DNA of 64,000 bases from assembly GCA_947477745.1 (NCBI GenBank), contig CANJUF010000010.1:1-64000 (forward strand), read 5' to 3'. A program made the translations under genes and the position numbers. The stretch comes from Sphingomonadaceae bacterium (GTDB taxonomy: Bacteria; Pseudomonadota; Alphaproteobacteria; Sphingomonadales; Sphingomonadaceae). Positions 16,127 to 24,847 of the stretch are shown here, one piece after another. Below the pieces are notes generated by a model. That model was not told the origin of the DNA. It ran no database searches and saw only the letters and a program-made list of their open reading frames with translations. Position 1 is the stretch's first letter. Each line of letters opens with the position of its first letter.

Positions 16127-17235
16127 TGGCGCTGGTTCTTTCGCAAGACGAGACGATGCTCGTCGATTCCGCGCGCGGCTTGCTGGAGCGCGATGCGCCG
16201 CTGACCGCATTCCGCGCCCTGCGCAACAGCGGCGAACCGCTGGCGTGGGATCGCTCGCTTTACGGCAAGCTGGCCGAGAACGGCCTGGTTGCACCCAATG
16301 TCGCCGAGTCTGACGGCGGAATGGGCCTGGGTGCGTCTGCGGCGGGCCTTATCCTCGAACAGGCGGGGCATGTGCTTGCCGCCGCACCGCTGCTCAGCGC
16401 GGCGCTTTCCGCGCGGCTGATTGCTGGCGCGGCCAGTGAAAGCGAGCGCGCCGATCTGCTTGGTCCGATCGTATCGGGCGAGCGGGTGATCGCGCCCGCG
16501 CTCGACGAAGCCGCGCGCCACGATCCGGCGCAGCTGGAAACCAAAGGGGAGAAAGTCGGCGATGGTTGGGCGCTGACCGGCGCAAAGACCGCCGTGATCG
16601 ACGGCTTCGGGGCCGATGGCTTTGTCGTTTCGGCAATGGCGGACGGCGCGCCTGCGCTGTTCCTCGTCGAGAAAGGCGCAAGCGGGCTTAGCGCGGAGCG
16701 GTTCGCTGCAGTCGATTCGCGCAATTACGCCAAGCTCACGCTGTCCGGAACTCCCGCGACCCGGCTGGGCCAGGGCGATGCCGGCGCGGCAATTGCATCG
16801 GGGCTGGACCTTGGCCGCGCGCTGCTCGCCGCCGAGCTTCTCGGCATGGCTGACGAGGCGTTCGCGCGCACCGTGTCCTACCTCAAGGAACGCAGGCAGT
16901 TCGATCGGGTGATCGGCTCGTTCCAGGCGCTGCAGCACCGCGCGGCGCGGATGTACGCCCAGCTCGACATTGCGCGCGGCGTGGTGCTCAAGGCGCTCCG
17001 TGCCATCGACGAGGGCAGCGAGGATGCGACTTGGCTCGCCAGCCTCGCCAAGGGCACCATGACCCGCCTTGCGCGCGACGTGATGATGGAGGCGATGCAG
17101 ATGCACGGCGGCATCGGCATGACCGACGATTTCGACGTCGGCCTGTTCGTCAAGCGCGCGCAGTCGGCCGGCGAGCTGCTCGGCGACGATCATTTCCACA
17201 CCGAGCGGCTGGCCGCGGGGAAGTGGGGGCTGTGA
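16126..17235 (+). CDS. Acyl-CoA dehydrogenase (probable second subunit)
   Basis: This 369-residue ACAD is coupled to the previous one by a TGATG overlap; the track's GTG three bases earlier is less likely. It has the FAD-binding RRQFDRVIGSFQALQHR and the C-terminal MQMHGGIGMTDDFDV. Where many partners read GGIGFTWE, it has MTDD, so the position often occupied by a catalytic glutamate is changed; whether this subunit holds the base is unclear. It is the last gene of the 8923-17235 run and is followed by a CT-rich repeat and hairpins. Confidence 0.9.
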   Translation: MALVLSQDETMLVDSARGLLERDAPLTAFRALRNSGEPLAWDRSLYGKLAENGLVAPNVAESDGGMGLGASAAGLILEQAGHVLAAAPLLSAALSARLIAGAASESERADLLGPIVSGERVIAPALDEAARHDPAQLETKGEKVGDGWALTGAKTAVIDGFGADGFVVSAMADGAPALFLVEKGASGLSAERFAAVDSRNYAKLTLSGTPATRLGQGDAGAAIASGLDLGRALLAAELLGMADEAFARTVSYLKERRQFDRVIGSFQALQHRAARMYAQLDIARGVVLKALRAIDEGSEDATWLASLAKGTMTRLARDVMMEAMQMHGGIGMTDDFDVGLFVKRAQSAGELLGDDHFHTERLAAGKWGL

Positions 17236-17241
17236 TTTTCA

Positions 17242-17380
17242 CCTCCCCTCCCCTTGAGGGGAGGGGATCGAGGGGTGGGGTTTTGCAGTCATGCGACTGC
17301 GTCGAGCCAGGACCCACCCCGCTGCGACCAAGCCTTGCTTCGCAAGTCAGGTCTCGCTGCCCCTCCCGTAAACGGGAGGG
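17242..17380. repeat. CT/GA-rich intergenic repeat, copy 1, with terminator-like hairpins
   Basis: The element starts CCTCCCCTCCCCTTGAGGGG and continues GGATCGAGGGGTGGGG. It ends with CCACCCC and a second hairpin, CCCTCCCGTAAACGGGAGGG, followed by AAATTTCTT. The first 39 bases closely match the element at 61291. It separates the convergent acyl-CoA dehydrogenase and DapB-like genes and can form terminator-like stems on both strands. No coding content is evident. Confidence 0.75.
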
Positions 17381-17392
17381 AAATTTCTTATT

Positions 17393-18427
17393 TCACCCCG
17401 CCAGCCCGTAAGCCCCGACCGTCGGAATATCGTTCGTCGTCACCACTCCCGGCCGGGCCGCGACCACGCCGGGAATGGCGTTCAGCGCGGGCATGCCGGT
17501 TGCGATCATGCCCAGGCCCATGAAGTCCGGCTCGTTCCAGTCAGGATCGGGCAGCATCATGAAATGGTTGCGGATCGTTGGCCTGCCGTCGACTTCCATG
17601 ATGTAGCCGTGCCGCAGTTCGAAAGCCTGATCCCAGTGCTTGCCCTTGAGCCACTGGGTGCGCAGCACGATGAGGTCCTTGCCGGCCTTCCAGCCGCGCC
17701 AGCGCGCATCGACCGCCGTCACCGTCCCCTTGGGGATAAAGGCATAGCCCAGATCGTTGTCCTCGGTCGCCGGGAACACGTCGATGTCGAAGGTGATCTC
17801 GTCGAGCGTGACGCCGAGCCCCTCGGCGATGACTTCGACCGCGTCTGAAAAAACCGCGGTCGCTTCCTTGGCTTCCGGAGTGATCGTCGGATCGTCGAGC
17901 GCCTTGCCGTAACCGACCTTAATCTCGGTGGTCCAGCTGTCGTAGTCGGTGCAATCGACCGATTCGAGCATGCGCACCTGATCGACCCGGTCGCAGATCT
18001 GGGTGAGCGAGAGCGCCAAGTAATCGGCGTAACCGGGGTTGATACCCGACCCATAGAGCGAGGCACCGCCTTTGACGCCTGCCGCGTGCAGCCGCTCGCG
18101 CTGGCCATAATGCATGCCGGTGATGATGGCTGCGGTGGTAACGACGTTTATGCCGCCTTCGAGCAGGCGCACCAGTTCGTCGAAATCGGGCCACTGCGAG
18201 GTGTAGCAACAGGCGTCAGGCTTCAATGCGATGAGCGCGTCTATGTCGTTCGTGGCCTTGATGCCGGTAGGCGTATCGAGCCCGGCAAGCTCGGCGGCGT
18301 CGGTGCCTGCCTTGGCGGGACTCCACGCATAGACGCCGACCAGCTCGTACTTGGGGTTGGCGATGATCGCGCGCAGCGTGCGCACCCCGACATTGCCGGT
18401 GGTCCATTGAATTACGCGGTAGGTCAA
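17393..18427 (-). CDS. DapB-like NAD(P)-dependent reductase
   Basis: The 344-residue protein has an N-terminal Rossmann fold (RVIQWTTGNVGVRTLRAI) and the domain layout of dihydrodipicolinate reductase N-terminal homologues. These are often annotated as NAD(P)H-dependent amine dehydrogenase or 2,4-diaminopentanoate dehydrogenase-like. LYGSGINPGYADYLAL is a conserved mid-protein motif of this group. Real lysine-pathway DapB is shorter, so it is not housekeeping dapB. It lies 24 bases downstream of the TauD-like gene and shares its direction. The substrate is unknown; such proteins recur in actinobacterial and sphingomonad catabolic clusters. Confidence 0.8.
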   Translation of the reverse strand: MTYRVIQWTTGNVGVRTLRAIIANPKYELVGVYAWSPAKAGTDAAELAGLDTPTGIKATNDIDALIALKPDACCYTSQWPDFDELVRLLEGGINVVTTAAIITGMHYGQRERLHAAGVKGGASLYGSGINPGYADYLALSLTQICDRVDQVRMLESVDCTDYDSWTTEIKVGYGKALDDPTITPEAKEATAVFSDAVEVIAEGLGVTLDEITFDIDVFPATEDNDLGYAFIPKGTVTAVDARWRGWKAGKDLIVLRTQWLKGKHWDQAFELRHGYIMEVDGRPTIRNHFMMLPDPDWNEPDFMGLGMIATGMPALNAIPGVVAARPGVVTTNDIPTVGAYGLAG

Positions 18428-18451
18428 AATGTCTCTCCCAGATAAAACAGG

Positions 18452-19363
18452 TCAGGCCGCAGCTTCGATCTTCCACGCCGGGACGCTGATATCAGACCCG
18501 GTGCGCGCGGCGAATTCGGGCGCAGTGGTGCTCGCGCGGCGAAAGTGGCGCGTTTCGCGGTCGGCGCGGTAGCGGCACGAGCGGTGCATCGAGCAGCGAT
18601 TATCCCAGATCACGAGATCGCCTTGGTGCCATGTGTGGGTGTAGACGTTGCCGGGGCCGGTCGCGTGTTCAGTCAATTCGGCCAGCAACATACGCCCGGC
18701 AGGCTTGGGCATGCCGACGATGTGGTCCGCATGAGCCGATAAATACAGCGTCTTGCGGCCGGTTTCGGGCAGCACGCGCACCAGATCGTGCGTGACGCGC
18801 CCGGTGATGGCGGGATTGGTGGCATCGAAATCGTCAAAGCCAAGCGCGCGGCGCGCGGTGGTCGACGAATGTTCTGCGACCAGCCCTTCGACCAGTTCGC
18901 GGCGATCGGGGTCGAGGCTATCCCATGCGGCGCGCATATCAGCGAACTGTGTTTCGCCGCCCTCACTGGTGACGGTGATGCCGTACAGCATCGAAAGATG
19001 AGCTGGCACCGCCTTGAACGAGGCGTCGGTATGCCAGAAACGGTTGCCCATATCGAGCAGTCGCCGCCGGTCACCGGCAGCAACGGGCTTGCCGTCTTCT
19101 CCAAGGTTGGAAACCTGCAGCAGGTCCTTGCGCATGCCGCGCGCATAGTCGCCCGACATCTGGCTGTAAGAATCAAGCTGACCGAACTTGGCGGCGAAAT
19201 CGGCCTGCTGGTCGCCGTCAAGCGCCTGGCCCGGCAGCACAATGACGCAGTGCGCGATCAGCGCCTCGCGGATGAAGGCCACGTCCGCCTTGCTGGCGCG
19301 CGCGGCGTCGATGCCCTCGATGCGGGCGGCGAAAGCTGGCGTGAGCGGGGTCGTTGTGGCCAT
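18452..19363 (-). CDS. TauD/TfdA family Fe(II)/2-oxoglutarate dioxygenase
   Basis: The 303-residue enzyme keeps the iron-binding H-x-D in WHTDASF and the distal histidine in DNRCSMHRSC. The arginine-rich RETRHFRRA binds 2-oxoglutarate. It should hydroxylate a small substrate, possibly releasing a leaving group as TfdA or TauD do; the substrate is unknown. I start it at the ATG at 19363, preceded by GGAGAGGATTTGCA, not the track start 55 codons upstream. The divergent sulfotransferase gene begins about 107 bases away, so the promoters for both lie in that gap. Confidence 0.9.
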   Translation of the reverse strand: MATTTPLTPAFAARIEGIDAARASKADVAFIREALIAHCVIVLPGQALDGDQQADFAAKFGQLDSYSQMSGDYARGMRKDLLQVSNLGEDGKPVAAGDRRRLLDMGNRFWHTDASFKAVPAHLSMLYGITVTSEGGETQFADMRAAWDSLDPDRRELVEGLVAEHSSTTARRALGFDDFDATNPAITGRVTHDLVRVLPETGRKTLYLSAHADHIVGMPKPAGRMLLAELTEHATGPGNVYTHTWHQGDLVIWDNRCSMHRSCRYRADRETRHFRRASTTAPEFAARTGSDISVPAWKIEAAA

Positions 19364-19470
19364 TGCAAATCCTCTCCGCGCCAACTGTATGGCATTTTGC
19401 ATTGCACGCAACGCTTGCGGAATCACGCGGCGACCGCCAGCATTGCCTGAAACGACACAGGGAGAGAGTA

Positions 19471-20607
19471 GTGAGTCAAGCAAGCGTGCCGACTGCCCAA
19501 GATATGATCGCCGAGGCGACGGCAACAACCGGATGGACCGGGGGAGTGGATGCCGAGCTCCTCGTCGGGCTCGAACGCACGGTGCTCGGCTTTGCCGAAG
19601 CGCCGCTGACCGAAGCCGCCCGCGCCGACGCCTACAATGCGATGCGCGGCGATCTCGCCATGCGGTTTCGCCTAGAGCAGTATCTGGCCGATCATCCCGA
19701 GATCGAACAGCAGCAGATCGAAGGCCCGCTGATCGTCACCTCTGTGCCGCGTTCGGGCACCACGGCAACCCTTGCCATGCTCGCGCTCGATCCCCGGTTT
19801 CGCTATACCCGCGACTGGGAAATCAAGCAGCCGCTGCCGCCTCCGGTCCTGGGCGAGGAGGACAGCGATCCGCGCGCTATCGCCGCTCGCGAGCGCGCCG
19901 CGCTGATGGATCAGTCGATCCACCTCCACGACCCCGACGGCCCGGAAGAGGACATGATCGCCATCGCCGCCTACGACATGCGCAGCTATCACGGCCGCTA
20001 TCCCATGCCCGACCGCTACCTCGACGAATATATCGAGGACAGCTTCCACTCGACTTACAAGTTTCACGAGAGGGTTCTGAAACTGCTGCAGTGGAAGCGG
20101 GGCCCCAACCACTGGGTGCTGAAATCGCCGCCGCATCTGTTCCGCTTCGAGGCCATCGTCGAGCGCTATCCCAGTTCGCGGATCGTCATGACTCACCGCG
20201 ATCCGGTGCGGATGATCGGTTCGGTCTCCAGCATGTATGAGCAGCTCTATGCCTCGATTTGTCCGCCGGGTGCAGTCGACAACGCCTGGATTGGTCGGCG
20301 CTGCCTCGATTTCTGGGCGCGCGGCATGGAAATCGCGCTGCGCGCGCGCGACAAGCTGGGCGAGGACCGCTTTGCCGATGTCCACAACCGCGAACTGGTT
20401 GCCGATCCGGTGGCGACGCTGGAAAAGCTTTACGACCGGCTGGGCTTCACGATGGACGACGGGACACGTGCGCGCATTTTGGATTACAACAGCCGCAATG
20501 CGCAGGGCGCGCACGGCGAGCACAAATATACGGTCGAGAAATACGGCCTGACCGAAGCAGAGATTAACGCCGCCTTCGCGGAGTACCTGGACCGGTTCGG
20601 ACTTTAG
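19471..20607 (+). CDS. Sulfotransferase family protein (PAPS-dependent type)
   Basis: The 378-residue protein has the 5'-phosphosulfate-binding loop in VTSVPRSGTTATLAML and a 3'-phosphate-binding region in SSRIVMTHRDPVRMIGS. These suggest it transfers sulfuryl groups from PAPS to a hydroxyl or amine. Similar sulfotransferase-like proteins are common in mycobacterial and sphingomonad lipid or steroid clusters, where activity is mostly unproven. The GTG at 19471 is chosen because of GGGAGAGAG just before it; the track start lies upstream in noncoding sequence. Its stop overlaps that of the convergent ABC exporter by four bases. Confidence 0.85.
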   Translation: MSQASVPTAQDMIAEATATTGWTGGVDAELLVGLERTVLGFAEAPLTEAARADAYNAMRGDLAMRFRLEQYLADHPEIEQQQIEGPLIVTSVPRSGTTATLAMLALDPRFRYTRDWEIKQPLPPPVLGEEDSDPRAIAARERAALMDQSIHLHDPDGPEEDMIAIAAYDMRSYHGRYPMPDRYLDEYIEDSFHSTYKFHERVLKLLQWKRGPNHWVLKSPPHLFRFEAIVERYPSSRIVMTHRDPVRMIGSVSSMYEQLYASICPPGAVDNAWIGRRCLDFWARGMEIALRARDKLGEDRFADVHNRELVADPVATLEKLYDRLGFTMDDGTRARILDYNSRNAQGAHGEHKYTVEKYGLTEAEINAAFAEYLDRFGL

Positions 20608-22244
20608 GCTTCGACCTCGCTCACCTTTCCGCCCTCGATGCGGATCAGCCGCCCGGCGAGCGCAAGGCTTGCCGGGCGGTGCGTGATGAGGATCACTGTA
20701 CGGCCCTTCAGCGCCTGTTCGCACGAGGCGATAAATGCACTCTCGCCGTCGAGGTCGAACATCGAGGTCGCCTCGTCGAACACCAGCACCGGAGGATCGG
20801 CGAGCAGCGCGCGGGCGAGCGCGATGCGCTGGCGCTGTCCGCCCGACAGGCGCACGCCGTGATCGCCGATCTCGGTATCGTAGCCGCTGGCGAGCCCGCT
20901 GATGAACTCGTGCGCCTGCGCCAGCCGCGCGGCCTGCTCGATCGCCGCCTGGTCCGCGCCATCCCGCCCGAACGCGATGTTCGCGCGGATCGTGCCGTTG
21001 AACAATAGCGGGCGCTGGGGAACGAGGCCGAACTGGCGGCGCAGCGCCTGAAGCTGGATATCGCGGATCTCCCGCCCGTCGAGCCTCACTTCGCCTGCCG
21101 ACGGCTCATGGAAGCGCAGCAGCAGGTTGACGAGCGTGGTCTTGCCCGCGCCGTTCTCGCCCACAAGAGCGACGATCTGCCCGGCCGGAATGTCGAGATC
21201 GACATGATCGAGCACCACTTCGCGCCCCGGATAGGCGAAAGTCACGCCGCGCAGGCAAAGCGCGCCTTTGGCCCGCCCCAGCGTGCCTGGCGCGGCATAG
21301 CCGGCTTCCGGCTCGCGCTGCACCACGCTGTTCAGCCTTTCCAGCGTGCCGAGCGCGGTCTGAACCTCGCCGTATATGTTGGAAAGCGCGCCGACCGGTC
21401 GCGTCAGCAGCGCCGCGTAGAAGAGGAAGCCGAACAGCTCGGTCGGGCTCATCGCCCCGCCGTGCATCGAACGCCCGGCGACGATCAGCAGCGTGATCGC
21501 GGCGCTGGCAGCGATCAGTTCGATTGCGGGACCGATCGCGGCCTTGATGCGGCTCTCGCGCTGCGCCAGCACCATCGCCTGTTCGACCGCTGCGCCGTAG
21601 CGCGCCGCCTCGATATCCTCGCGCGCGAAGGACTTGATCGCGGGAAGCATTTCGAGGTTTTCCTCGGCGACCGCGACCACTTCGGCCTCGGCTTCGCGGA
21701 TCCGGATGGCGAGGCCGCGCAGCCTGCGGCCGATCAGCTTGATGATCAGATAGAACAGCGGAACCGCCACCGGCACGATCGAGGCGAGCAGCGGATCGAT
21801 GGTGAACATGATGGCCACCGCGCCGGCCGCCGTCATCAGCCGCGCGGGAATGCCGGTCAGCGTCGAGGTGAGAAAGGTGCCGAGGCTGCTCACCTCCCAG
21901 GTCATCAGCGCCAGCGTGTCGCCCTGCCGGTGATTCTCGTGGTAGCCGATCGGCAGCGACTGCAAATGCCGGTAGATGCGCTGGCGTTGGTCAGCGAGAA
22001 TGCGTGCCGACGCCATGCCCGACCACAGCGCGGTGAGGAAGCCGACCAGCGCGGTCAGCACGACCGCGCCGACCAGCAGCGCCGCGATCACGCCCGTGGG
22101 GGCCTCGCCCTTGCCGAACATGCCGCCGAGCAGCCGCGCGCCCAGCGCCGGGATGGCGAGCGACACCAGCGAGCCGGCCACCGACATCAGCGCGAGCTGC
22201 GTCCGATAGGGTCTGGCGAGGAGAAGGAGGTCGCGCAGCTGCAT
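20604..22244 (-). CDS. ABC transporter, fused permease and ATP-binding protein
   Basis: The 546-residue half-transporter has an N-terminal six-helix exporter domain (about 1-300) and a C-terminal nucleotide-binding domain. The latter has Walker A GENGAGKTT, the signature LSGGQRQRIALARALLADPP and Walker B VLVFDEATSMFD. It should work as a homodimeric inner-membrane exporter of the MsbA/LmrA type. No substrate-specific partner is adjacent, and it may be unrelated to the catabolic genes. The start at 22244 is the first ATG of a family-length protein. Confidence 0.93.
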   Translation of the reverse strand: MQLRDLLLLARPYRTQLALMSVAGSLVSLAIPALGARLLGGMFGKGEAPTGVIAALLVGAVVLTALVGFLTALWSGMASARILADQRQRIYRHLQSLPIGYHENHRQGDTLALMTWEVSSLGTFLTSTLTGIPARLMTAAGAVAIMFTIDPLLASIVPVAVPLFYLIIKLIGRRLRGLAIRIREAEAEVVAVAEENLEMLPAIKSFAREDIEAARYGAAVEQAMVLAQRESRIKAAIGPAIELIAASAAITLLIVAGRSMHGGAMSPTELFGFLFYAALLTRPVGALSNIYGEVQTALGTLERLNSVVQREPEAGYAAPGTLGRAKGALCLRGVTFAYPGREVVLDHVDLDIPAGQIVALVGENGAGKTTLVNLLLRFHEPSAGEVRLDGREIRDIQLQALRRQFGLVPQRPLLFNGTIRANIAFGRDGADQAAIEQAARLAQAHEFISGLASGYDTEIGDHGVRLSGGQRQRIALARALLADPPVLVFDEATSMFDLDGESAFIASCEQALKGRTVILITHRPASLALAGRLIRIEGGKVSEVEA

Positions 22245-22293
22245 TGCAGCTGGCTAGGCGATGGCCGCGCCCGGGGCAATTGCCCCAAGTGTT

Positions 22294-22893
22294 TTACTGT
22301 CCCAGCGCGGCGATCACGTCCTCGCTTTGCACCACGCGCGCGATCATCCGCATCTGGTTGTCGACGATGGCGCGGTGTGTGGCCATATCGGAGGCGGCGA
22401 TGCAGTCATCAGGCACAAGCACGTGATAGCCCAGTTCGGAGGCGACCATCACGTTGCCCGCCACGCCGACATTGACCGAAACCCCGGTGACGACGACGGT
22501 CTCGATCCCCATGCGCCGCATCAGGGTATCGAGCTGGGTGCCGACCATCGCGGTCATGCCTGAGGAGCGCGGGATTTCGAAATCGCCTTCCTGGAATTCG
22601 CAACCTTCGACATAGGCCTGCGCGGGGTGATCCTTGGGCAGCGGCGTGCCCTTCATCGACATGGCCGCGATCAGCGTGTTCACCTTGACGTCGGCGCGGT
22701 CCGCCCTGCCGCGCGCAGGAGTGTGGAACACCGGCGCGCCAGCCTTGCGGAAGGCGGCGGCGAGCGCCGCAATTTTCTTGGCGATTCCGCGCTCGGTCAC
22801 TTGGTTGGCCAGTGCGGGAAAGCCCGCATATTGCGGATCGACCACGAACTTCTGCATTTCGTGGATGATGAGCGCGGGCTTGCCAGTAATCAT
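22294..22893 (-). CDS. Isochorismatase-like hydrolase with altered catalytic triad
   Basis: The 199-residue protein has the isochorismatase/cysteine hydrolase fold, but each of the usual Asp-Lys-Cys residues is changed. The Asp position reads Glu12 (IIHEMQ), the Lys region reads Arg109-Ser110 (EIPRSSGM), and the nucleophile Cys is Gly143 (VSVNVGVAGN). True isochorismatases such as PhzD also have Gly for Cys, but keep Asp and Lys. The cis-peptide neighbourhood VVVTGVSVNVG is preserved, so the fold is probably intact. It lies 49 bases upstream of the ABC gene, in the same direction, and is divergent from the exported SnoaL gene. Confidence 0.83.
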   Translation of the reverse strand: MITGKPALIIHEMQKFVVDPQYAGFPALANQVTERGIAKKIAALAAAFRKAGAPVFHTPARGRADRADVKVNTLIAAMSMKGTPLPKDHPAQAYVEGCEFQEGDFEIPRSSGMTAMVGTQLDTLMRRMGIETVVVTGVSVNVGVAGNVMVASELGYHVLVPDDCIAASDMATHRAIVDNQMRMIARVVQSEDVIAALGQ

Positions 22894-22943
22894 GTTATGT
22901 CCTCTCCTGTCCCTTGTGGACCTTTGGAGGGGAGACTAGCCGA

Positions 22944-23540
22944 ATGATACAGGCGCGCAATGGGCGATGGCTGGTGTGGTCAATGGCGATTGGCCTTTCG
23001 CTGGCGCAGGGGAGCACGGCAATGGCAAAGGAAGATCTCGCGCAGCGGATCGAGCGGCTCGAGGCGCGTCTCGCCGATGCCGAGGCGCGGCTTGGCGTGC
23101 AGCAGGTGATCACCACTTACGGCCTTGCCGCCGACACGAACGACATTCCTGCGATGATGTCGCTGTGGACCGATGACTGCGTGATCGAGATCGACGGCAA
23201 CGTCATCGCGCAGGGGCGCGAGCAGTCGCGCGGGATCATCGAATCGGAAGTTCACCAGTCGATCCAGCCCTATTCCGCGCATGTCATGGGGCCGTTCAGG
23301 ATCGACGTGATCGATGCCGATCACGCAGTCGCGACCGGTTACCAGACGGTCTATGTCCGCGAGGGCAAGCGGGCGGAAGGGCAGTCGCAGGTCTGGCGGC
23401 AATCGTTCGGGCGGTGGGAACTGCGGCGCAGCGGCGGGCGCTGGGAAATCGCGCGGCGCCAGTCGCGCGCGGTATCGCATCCCGGCGTCAAGGCGATTGT
23501 CGAGCCGACCCTGCGCAAGCGCGAAGATGGCGCCAATTGA
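22944..23540 (+). CDS. Exported SnoaL-like (NTF2-fold) protein
   Basis: The 198-residue protein carries a signal peptide (about 1-28, WLVWSMAIGLSLAQGSTAMA, cleaved after AMA). A short coiled-coil follows (LAQRIERLEARLADAEARL) and then a SnoaL-like cone domain from about residue 50. SnoaL proteins include dehydratases, cyclases and isomerases, including steroid dehydratases in sphingomonads, but periplasmic forms are unusual. I use the ATG at 22944 with GGAGGGGAG upstream; the track start adds ten residues with no ribosome site. It is followed after 110 bases by the thiolase-like gene. Confidence 0.8.
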   Translation: MIQARNGRWLVWSMAIGLSLAQGSTAMAKEDLAQRIERLEARLADAEARLGVQQVITTYGLAADTNDIPAMMSLWTDDCVIEIDGNVIAQGREQSRGIIESEVHQSIQPYSAHVMGPFRIDVIDADHAVATGYQTVYVREGKRAEGQSQVWRQSFGRWELRRSGGRWEIARRQSRAVSHPGVKAIVEPTLRKREDGAN

Positions 23541-23650
23541 CATATTGTGCCTTGCCCGCCTGTTCTGCTAGCGGAGCTGCAACAAGTCTATTGAGTTAAG
23601 TGAAATGCCTTTGCCCGCTTCCGGGCCGGGCCATAAGGGAGTGACCCCGC

Positions 23651-24835
23651 ATGGGATTTCCGCAACGCAAGGCGGCTATCGTCGGCGTCTACAATACGAA
23701 ACAGGCCCGGATGATAGAGGGCAGCTCGTGGACGCTCGCGCTGGAAGCGATTCAAGGCGCGCTCGACGATGCGGGTCTCAAGCACAGCGATATCGATGGC
23801 CTGTCCTCGATGATGTACGATGCCAGCCTCACCGCGCAGCAGATGTGGGTGGAGCAGCTTGGCGGCAGGCCGATGACCTATACCTCGCACGGTATCGCCG
23901 GTGCGCTGGTGACCAAGGCGGCGGCGGCGATCGCGGCGGGCCTGACCAACGTGGTGTGCATCTATTTCGGCAATGCCGGGATGCGCGCGGGCCCCTCGAA
24001 GCAGCGCGCCGCGGCCGAAGCCGCGCCGGTGGTGCGCAAGGCGCCGCGCGTGCCCGACTGGGATTTCAACATTCACGGCGCTTATATGTCGGCCTGGTAT
24101 GCGCTGTGGACGCGCCGCTACATGGACCAGTTCAACGCGCCCTATGAGAACCTTGCCGAATATCCGGTGATCGCGCGCTATCACGCTACGCTCAACCCGG
24201 CCTCGATCATGGGCGAGCGCGGCGAGATTACCGTGCAGGACGTGATCGATTCGCCGATGATCAGTTCGCCCTTGCACCGGCTCGATTGCTCGCTCGACAA
24301 CGATGGCGGCTATGCGATCCTCGTCGCCTCGGCCGAAGTGGCGAAGAATTGCCGCAAGGAGCCGATCTGGGTGCTGGGCGGCGGCGAAGGCATCTATACC
24401 GATTTCTACATGTCCTTCACCAATGACTGGATCAACGACAACGGCCAGTCGGTGCGCAAGGCGAGCGAGATGGCCTTCGCCGGTGCCGGCGTGACCCGCG
24501 ACGACATCGACGTCGCCGCGATGTACGATTGCTTCCCGGTGACGATGGCCCGCAACATCGAGGAAATGGGCTTCTGCAGTGTGGGCGAAGGCCACGAATA
24601 CATCAAGGAAGGCCACCTCAAGCTGGGCGGCAAGCTGCCGACCAACACCGATGGCGGCCTGCTGTCGCACAGCCACTGCGGCAATCCGAGCGGGATGCAT
24701 GTGGTCGAAGTGGTCAAGCAGCTGCGCGGCGAATGCGACGCGCGGCAGGTCAAGGATGCGAAGATCGGCGCGGTCCTGTCGCAGGGCTATGCAGTCCACG
24801 GCGTCGCGGGTGTCGCCATTCTCGGCAAGGATTGA
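23651..24835 (+). CDS. Thiolase-like protein lacking the nucleophilic cysteine (possible Ltp2-type aldolase)
   Basis: The 394-residue protein has the thiolase fold (AAIVGVYNTKQAR at the start, LDCSLDNDGGYAILVAS in the middle), but the N-terminal cysteine motif normally CASG reads HGIAGA around residue 80. The usual GHPxGxTG reads SHCGNPSG. It therefore cannot run standard thiolysis. SCP-x-like homologues such as Ltp2 are retro-aldolases in steroid side-chain degradation and need a DUF35 partner; such a gene follows 12 bases later. I infer a comparable aldol-cleavage complex. The catalytic residues would need structural confirmation. Confidence 0.85.
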   Translation: MGFPQRKAAIVGVYNTKQARMIEGSSWTLALEAIQGALDDAGLKHSDIDGLSSMMYDASLTAQQMWVEQLGGRPMTYTSHGIAGALVTKAAAAIAAGLTNVVCIYFGNAGMRAGPSKQRAAAEAAPVVRKAPRVPDWDFNIHGAYMSAWYALWTRRYMDQFNAPYENLAEYPVIARYHATLNPASIMGERGEITVQDVIDSPMISSPLHRLDCSLDNDGGYAILVASAEVAKNCRKEPIWVLGGGEGIYTDFYMSFTNDWINDNGQSVRKASEMAFAGAGVTRDDIDVAAMYDCFPVTMARNIEEMGFCSVGEGHEYIKEGHLKLGGKLPTNTDGGLLSHSHCGNPSGMHVVEVVKQLRGECDARQVKDAKIGAVLSQGYAVHGVAGVAILGKD

Positions 24836-24847
24836 GGATCAGCAACG

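Noticed and set aside
14906-17199. Long minus-strand ORFs opposite the acyl-CoA dehydrogenases
   Set aside because: Shadow frames with no motifs; the plus-strand genes are coupled and well conserved.
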